Shown piece by piece: positions 7,491 to 9,654 of a DNA stretch of 9,654 nucleotides; the stretch's first letter is position 1; each line of letters starts with the position of its first letter. The notes under the pieces are model-generated. The model searched no databases. It was not told the origin of the DNA and saw only the letters and a list, made by a program, of their open reading frames with translations. The stretch comes from Desulfovibrio sp. (lineage in GTDB: Bacteria; Desulfobacterota; Desulfovibrionia; Desulfovibrionales; Desulfovibrionaceae): the NCBI GenBank assembly GCA_022837365.1, contig JALHHV010000007.1, forward strand, positions 16,389-26,042, read 5' to 3'. Made by a program: the position numbers and the translations under genes.

Positions 7491-7700
7491 ATGTCCAAGC
7501 AGTGCGATGTGTGCGGCAAGAAGGCCCAGGTCGGCCACCATGTGAGCCACTCGAACATCAAGACCAAGCGCCGCTTCGAGCCGAACCTGCAGAGCGTCCG
7601 CCACCAGTGCCCCAACGGCGAAGTGAAGACCCTCAGCGTCTGCACCCGCTGCCTGCGCTCCGGCGCGGTGGTGAAGCCCGCCGTCCGCAAGGTCGCCTAA
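7491..7700 (+). CDS. rpmB: 50S ribosomal protein L28
   Basis: Large-subunit ribosomal protein of 69 residues beginning [22 protein letters not shown]. The usual L28 features are present: the first Cys-x2-Cys (5 and 8), [17 protein letters not shown] at 18-34, and the second Cys-x2-Cys (51 and 54, VCTRC), so this is the zinc-binding C+ form; Cys40 is an extra. The start ATG at 7491 has GGAGG at 7480-7484, 6 nt upstream; the frame stays open far upstream, but nothing there resembles L28. It is divergent from the DUF177-rpmF operon and ends in a strong terminator, so it is probably a single-gene unit. Confidence 0.98.
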   Translation: MSKQCDVCGKKAQVGHHVSHSNIKTKRRFEPNLQSVRHQCPNGEVKTLSVCTRCLRSGAVVKPAVRKVA

Positions 7701-7722
7701 GGCTTTCCGACCCCCAGCGTTC

Positions 7723-7754
7723 AAAAGCCCCGGTGGTTTCCGCCGGGGCTTTTT
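7723..7754 (+). terminator. Rho-independent terminator of rpmB
   Basis: AAAAGCCCCGG (7723-7733) pairs with CCGGGGCTTTT (7743-7753) and the stem can continue inward (GG / CC past one G-T pair) to a 3-nt TTT loop. A run of five T (7750-7754) ends the arm. It lies 22 bp after the rpmB stop. The A-run on the left arm could let it work weakly on the other strand too. Confidence 0.92.
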
Positions 7755-7822
7755 GCCGTTGTTTCTCCGAGCGCGGGGCCCGGCACGTTCCCATTCCCCG
7801 CATTTTTCCGGCGGGATACGTC

Positions 7823-7851
7823 TTGCCGCCGGGTCCTTCCGTGACTATTCT
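7823..7851 (+). promoter_or_regulatory. Candidate promoter for fxsA
   Basis: TTGCCG (7823-7828), a 17-bp spacer, and TATTCT (7846-7851) match 4 of 6 bases in each box. The predicted start near 7858 leaves a leader of about 190 nt, which is long for this gene. An inverted repeat CCGGCGG / CCGCCGG (7808-7814, 7826-7832) overlaps the -35 and could be an operator. Confidence 0.45.
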
Positions 7852-8049
7852 TACCAGAATGGGCGCGCGCGGACATCCGCGGCCGGGGGGCGCAACGCCT
7901 TGCGGGCATGCCGCCCCGCGTCGTCCCCACGTCCCCGTTTTTCCGCGCCGTCTTGCCCGCATCCGGCCCGCACCGGGCCCGCCCGGCCCGCATCCCGGCC
8001 ATCGCCACGGGCGGGCGCACCGTCCCACCGCAACCATCCCGGAGCCCTC

Positions 8050-8604
8050 ATGCCCCGTCTTGGTCTTGTCCTGCTGCTGGTCCCCTTTCTGGAATTCTAC
8101 GTGCTGGTGGAGGTGGGCGCGCGCATCGGGGCGTTCAACGCCGTGCTGCTGGTGATCCTGTTCGCCATGGCCGGGGTGTGGCTGGCCCGCACCCAGGGCA
8201 TGGGCACGCTGGCGCGCATCCAGCAAAGCCTGGCCCAGGGCGTGCTGCCCGCCGACGAAATGCTGGACGGGCTGTTCCTGCTGCTGGCGGGTATCCTGAT
8301 GGTGTTCCCCGGCTTCGTGTCCGACGTGTTCGGGATTCTCCTGCTGCTGCCCCCGGTGCGCAGGCTGGCCGCGCATCTTCTGCGGCGGCACATGAGCGCC
8401 ACCATGCAGGCCGAAGGCCGCGCGGGCGGATCGTCGGTGCACGTGCGCACCTGGTACTTCGGCCCCGGCGGTGCGCGGCACACCGAAACGTTCGGCGGCG
8501 CGGGCGGGATGTTCGGACCGGGGCACGGCGGTGGACAAGGCCCGGATGGTATTGACGGTCCCGAGGGGGCCGACGGCACGCGCGGCGACGGCCCCCGGCC
8601 CTAG
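8050..8604 (+). CDS. fxsA: FxsA-family inner-membrane protein
   Basis: Small cytoplasmic-membrane protein of the FxsA family. In E. coli, extra FxsA relieves F-plasmid exclusion of phage T7; its normal job is unknown. The 184 residues contain hydrophobic segments at about 3-20, 29-46 and 72-101. The last holds the family hallmark PGFVSDVFGILLLLPPVR (87-104). After that comes a soluble tail with HVRTWYFGPG at 131-140 and a Gly-rich stretch (150-184). The ATG at 8050 has GGAG at 8041-8044 and gives the family start MPRLGLVLLLVPFLEFYVLVEVG. The tail probably ends early here: a one-base change in the C5 run at 8592-8596 would extend it to 8717 (see next entry). The rhomboid gene starts downstream on the same strand. 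Confidence 0.92.
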   Translation: MPRLGLVLLLVPFLEFYVLVEVGARIGAFNAVLLVILFAMAGVWLARTQGMGTLARIQQSLAQGVLPADEMLDGLFLLLAGILMVFPGFVSDVFGILLLLPPVRRLAAHLLRRHMSATMQAEGRAGGSSVHVRTWYFGPGGARHTETFGGAGGMFGPGHGGGQGPDGIDGPEGADGTRGDGPRP

Positions 8605-8717
8605 AGCCGTCCTCTCCGGCTGGCGGCTCCGGCAAGGCCGGCGACACGTCCGATGACATCTCCGGCTCCACGTCCGGTGACGCGGACGGTACCTCGGGCA
8701 GTCCGGGCGCGCGCTAG
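8605..8717 (+). other. Coding-like tail in another frame after fxsA
   Basis: In the phase that starts at 8604/8613 the sequence reads as a Gly/Ser/Asp-rich chain (…SPAGGSGKAGDTSDD, then SGSTSGDADGTSGSPGAR) to a TAG at 8715-8717. About 85% of its third codon positions are G or C, like the real genes around it. One extra C in the run at 8592-8596 would join it smoothly to FxsA. So this is probably the original FxsA C-terminus, cut off by an indel or by a sequence error. A short unrelated frame is possible. Confidence 0.5.
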
Positions 8718-8749
8718 CGCATCTCCGGCCCGTCATTTCCGCGCATCCC

Positions 8750-9654
8750 ATGGCTCCCCCCAACGGATCAGACCGCTTCCGCCGCCCACGGGCGGTGCGC
8801 TCCGGCGGCGCTTCCGCCCTGGCCGGGCGCTCCGCCGTGGCCTCCGGGCTTGCGGCGCGGCCGGAACACGTGGCGGCGGCCCTGCGCCGCAGGCCCGTGC
8901 TGCCGCCGTACTGGCGCGACCTGACCGTGCCCGTTCCCCCCGCCCAGAACGCGGCGCTGCCCGCGCCGCTGCCGCAGCTTCCGCCATGTGTCATGCATTG
9001 TCTGCCGCGCTGGCGGCTGGTGCTGGAGGCGCGCAACATCCCGTTCATGGCCGTGCGCCGGGGCGACCGGCAGCATCTTTTCGTGCCCGCGCTGTACGAA
9101 CGTCTGGCCCGGCAGGAACTGCTGGCCGCCGAGGGCGAGGACGCCGCCGCCCGCGCCCGGCCGCCCGCGCCGCCCCCCGCCCCCCTGCGCGCCAACGCGC
9201 ACCTGACCCTGCTGGGCCTGCTGCTGCTGGCCCTGTGGCACGGGGTGCGCATGGGCTGGTGGTGGGATATGAACCTGCCCCTGCCGGATCTGGACCCCGA
9301 TGCGTGGCGCGACGCCGGGGCCATGGACGTCTATTACACGGTGGCGCGCGGGCAGTGGTACCGCGTGGTCACGGCCCTGACCCTGCACGCCGACAGCCCG
9401 CACCTGTTCGGCAACATCCTGTTCGGCAGCTTCTTCCTGATCCCCCTGTGCCGCCGCGTGGGCAGCGGGCCGGGCTGGCTGCTGACCATCCTGGCGGGGG
9501 CGGGCGGCAACGTGCTGAACGCGCTGGCGCGGCCCGCCTCGCACGTCAGCCTGGGCTTTTCCACGGCGCTGTTCGGCGCGGTGGGCGTGCTGTCCGGGCT
9601 GCTGGCCGTGGAAGGCGGCTGGAGCGGGTGGCGGCGCATGGTGGTGCCGCTGGC
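8750..9654 (+). CDS. Rhomboid-family intramembrane serine protease (partial, 3' end outside window)
   Basis: Membrane protease candidate, 301 full codons seen before the window ends. Rhomboid signs: hydrophobic helix at about 151-168, then GQWYRVVTALTLHADSPHLFGN (201-222; His213, His218, Asn222), helices at 222-234 and 242-260, and LGFSTALFGAVG at 268-279, where Ser271 in the G-x-S position is the likely nucleophile. The partner His should lie in a helix beyond the window, so activity cannot be judged. The N-terminal ~150 residues are cytosolic: an Ala/Arg/Pro-rich start, then a compact piece (CLPRWRLVLEARNIPFM, 84-100, to about 128) and a Pro-rich linker. That piece resembles a small domain I remember ahead of rhomboids in deltaproteobacteria. 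No Shine-Dalgarno precedes ATG 8750; the frame opens after a TGA at 8678-8680 and has no other ATG/GTG/TTG start before it, so the start is uncertain. Confidence 0.85.
   Translation, partial: MAPPNGSDRFRRPRAVRSGGASALAGRSAVASGLAARPEHVAAALRRRPVLPPYWRDLTVPVPPAQNAALPAPLPQLPPCVMHCLPRWRLVLEARNIPFMAVRRGDRQHLFVPALYERLARQELLAAEGEDAAARARPPAPPPAPLRANAHLTLLGLLLLALWHGVRMGWWWDMNLPLPDLDPDAWRDAGAMDVYYTVARGQWYRVVTALTLHADSPHLFGNILFGSFFLIPLCRRVGSGPGWLLTILAGAGGNVLNALARPASHVSLGFSTALFGAVGVLSGLLAVEGGWSGWRRMVVPL

Larger units (their letters stand above)
7701..8049. other. Noncoding gap between rpmB and fxsA
   Basis: A 349-bp stretch that holds the rpmB terminator (7723-7754), a promoter candidate for fxsA (7823-7851), and a strongly C-rich leader (about 7860-8040) with short near-repeats such as CCGGCCCGCA (two copies near 7970-8000). 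The frame of fxsA stays open through much of it, but the translation is Arg/Pro/Ala-rich without family resemblance, so it is treated as untranslated. Confidence 0.7.

Noticed and set aside
7250..7690. 147-codon N-terminal extension of the DUF177 protein
   Set aside because: It would run antisense through rpmB and across the promoter region; ATG 7249 has a ribosome site and the family N-terminus.
7753..8049. 99-codon N-terminal extension of FxsA
   Set aside because: Arg/Pro/Ala-rich, begins inside the rpmB terminator, and has no ribosome site; the normal FxsA start at 8050 has GGAG upstream.
7633..9324. 563-codon minus-strand frame opposite rpmB, fxsA and the rhomboid gene
   Set aside because: Crosses a strong terminator and three plus-strand genes; Arg/Ala/Gln-rich composition typical of GC-rich antisense.

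Overview
The window looks like a stretch of chromosome from a high-GC sulfate-reducing deltaproteobacterium of the Desulfovibrio / Nitratidesulfovibrio group. The basis is strong G/C preference at third codon positions, the protein sequences, and a gene order (glyA, fabF, acpP, fabG, fabH, plsX, rpmF, DUF177, then divergent rpmB) that I remember from Desulfovibrio vulgaris; no database search was possible. Most of the window is housekeeping: membrane lipid synthesis next to ribosomal protein genes.

Layout. Bases 2-7249 are transcribed on the minus strand, so the genes read right to left: DUF177/YceD (6635-7249), rpmF for L32 (6410-6589), plsX (5377-6417), fabH (4323-5321), fabG (3269-4012), acpP (2976-3206), fabF (1561-2794, frameshifted) and glyA (2-1240). 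A promoter-like site at 7269-7299 should drive DUF177-rpmF-plsX-fabH. A second one at 4051-4079 should drive fabG-acpP-fabF. A terminator-like element at 1461-1524 separates fabF from glyA. The plus-strand genes are rpmB for L28 (7491-7700, with a strong terminator), fxsA (8050-8604) and a rhomboid-type membrane protease running off the window (from 8750).

How the genes work together. PlsX makes acyl-phosphate for phospholipid synthesis. FabH starts fatty-acid chains, FabG reduces the beta-keto intermediate, FabF elongates, and AcpP carries the chain. DUF177/YceD and L32 belong to 50S ribosome assembly, and their linkage to plsX-fabH is an old arrangement thought to couple membrane and ribosome synthesis. 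fabD, often found between fabH and fabG, is absent; that gap holds a 175-bp imperfect palindrome.

Most notable observations: (1) fabF is broken by what looks like a 14-nt deletion near 2068, which separates the catalytic Cys from both catalytic His residues and by chance opens a 930-codon frame running into glyA; (2) the three-part palindrome at 4146-4320, which looks like a MITE-like element or a large RNA/DNA structure; (3) an apparent one-base frameshift at the end of fxsA, with a coding-like Gly/Ser/Asp tail surviving in another frame; (4) several clean intergenic hairpins. I see no tRNA, rRNA, CRISPR, transposase, phage gene or defence system.
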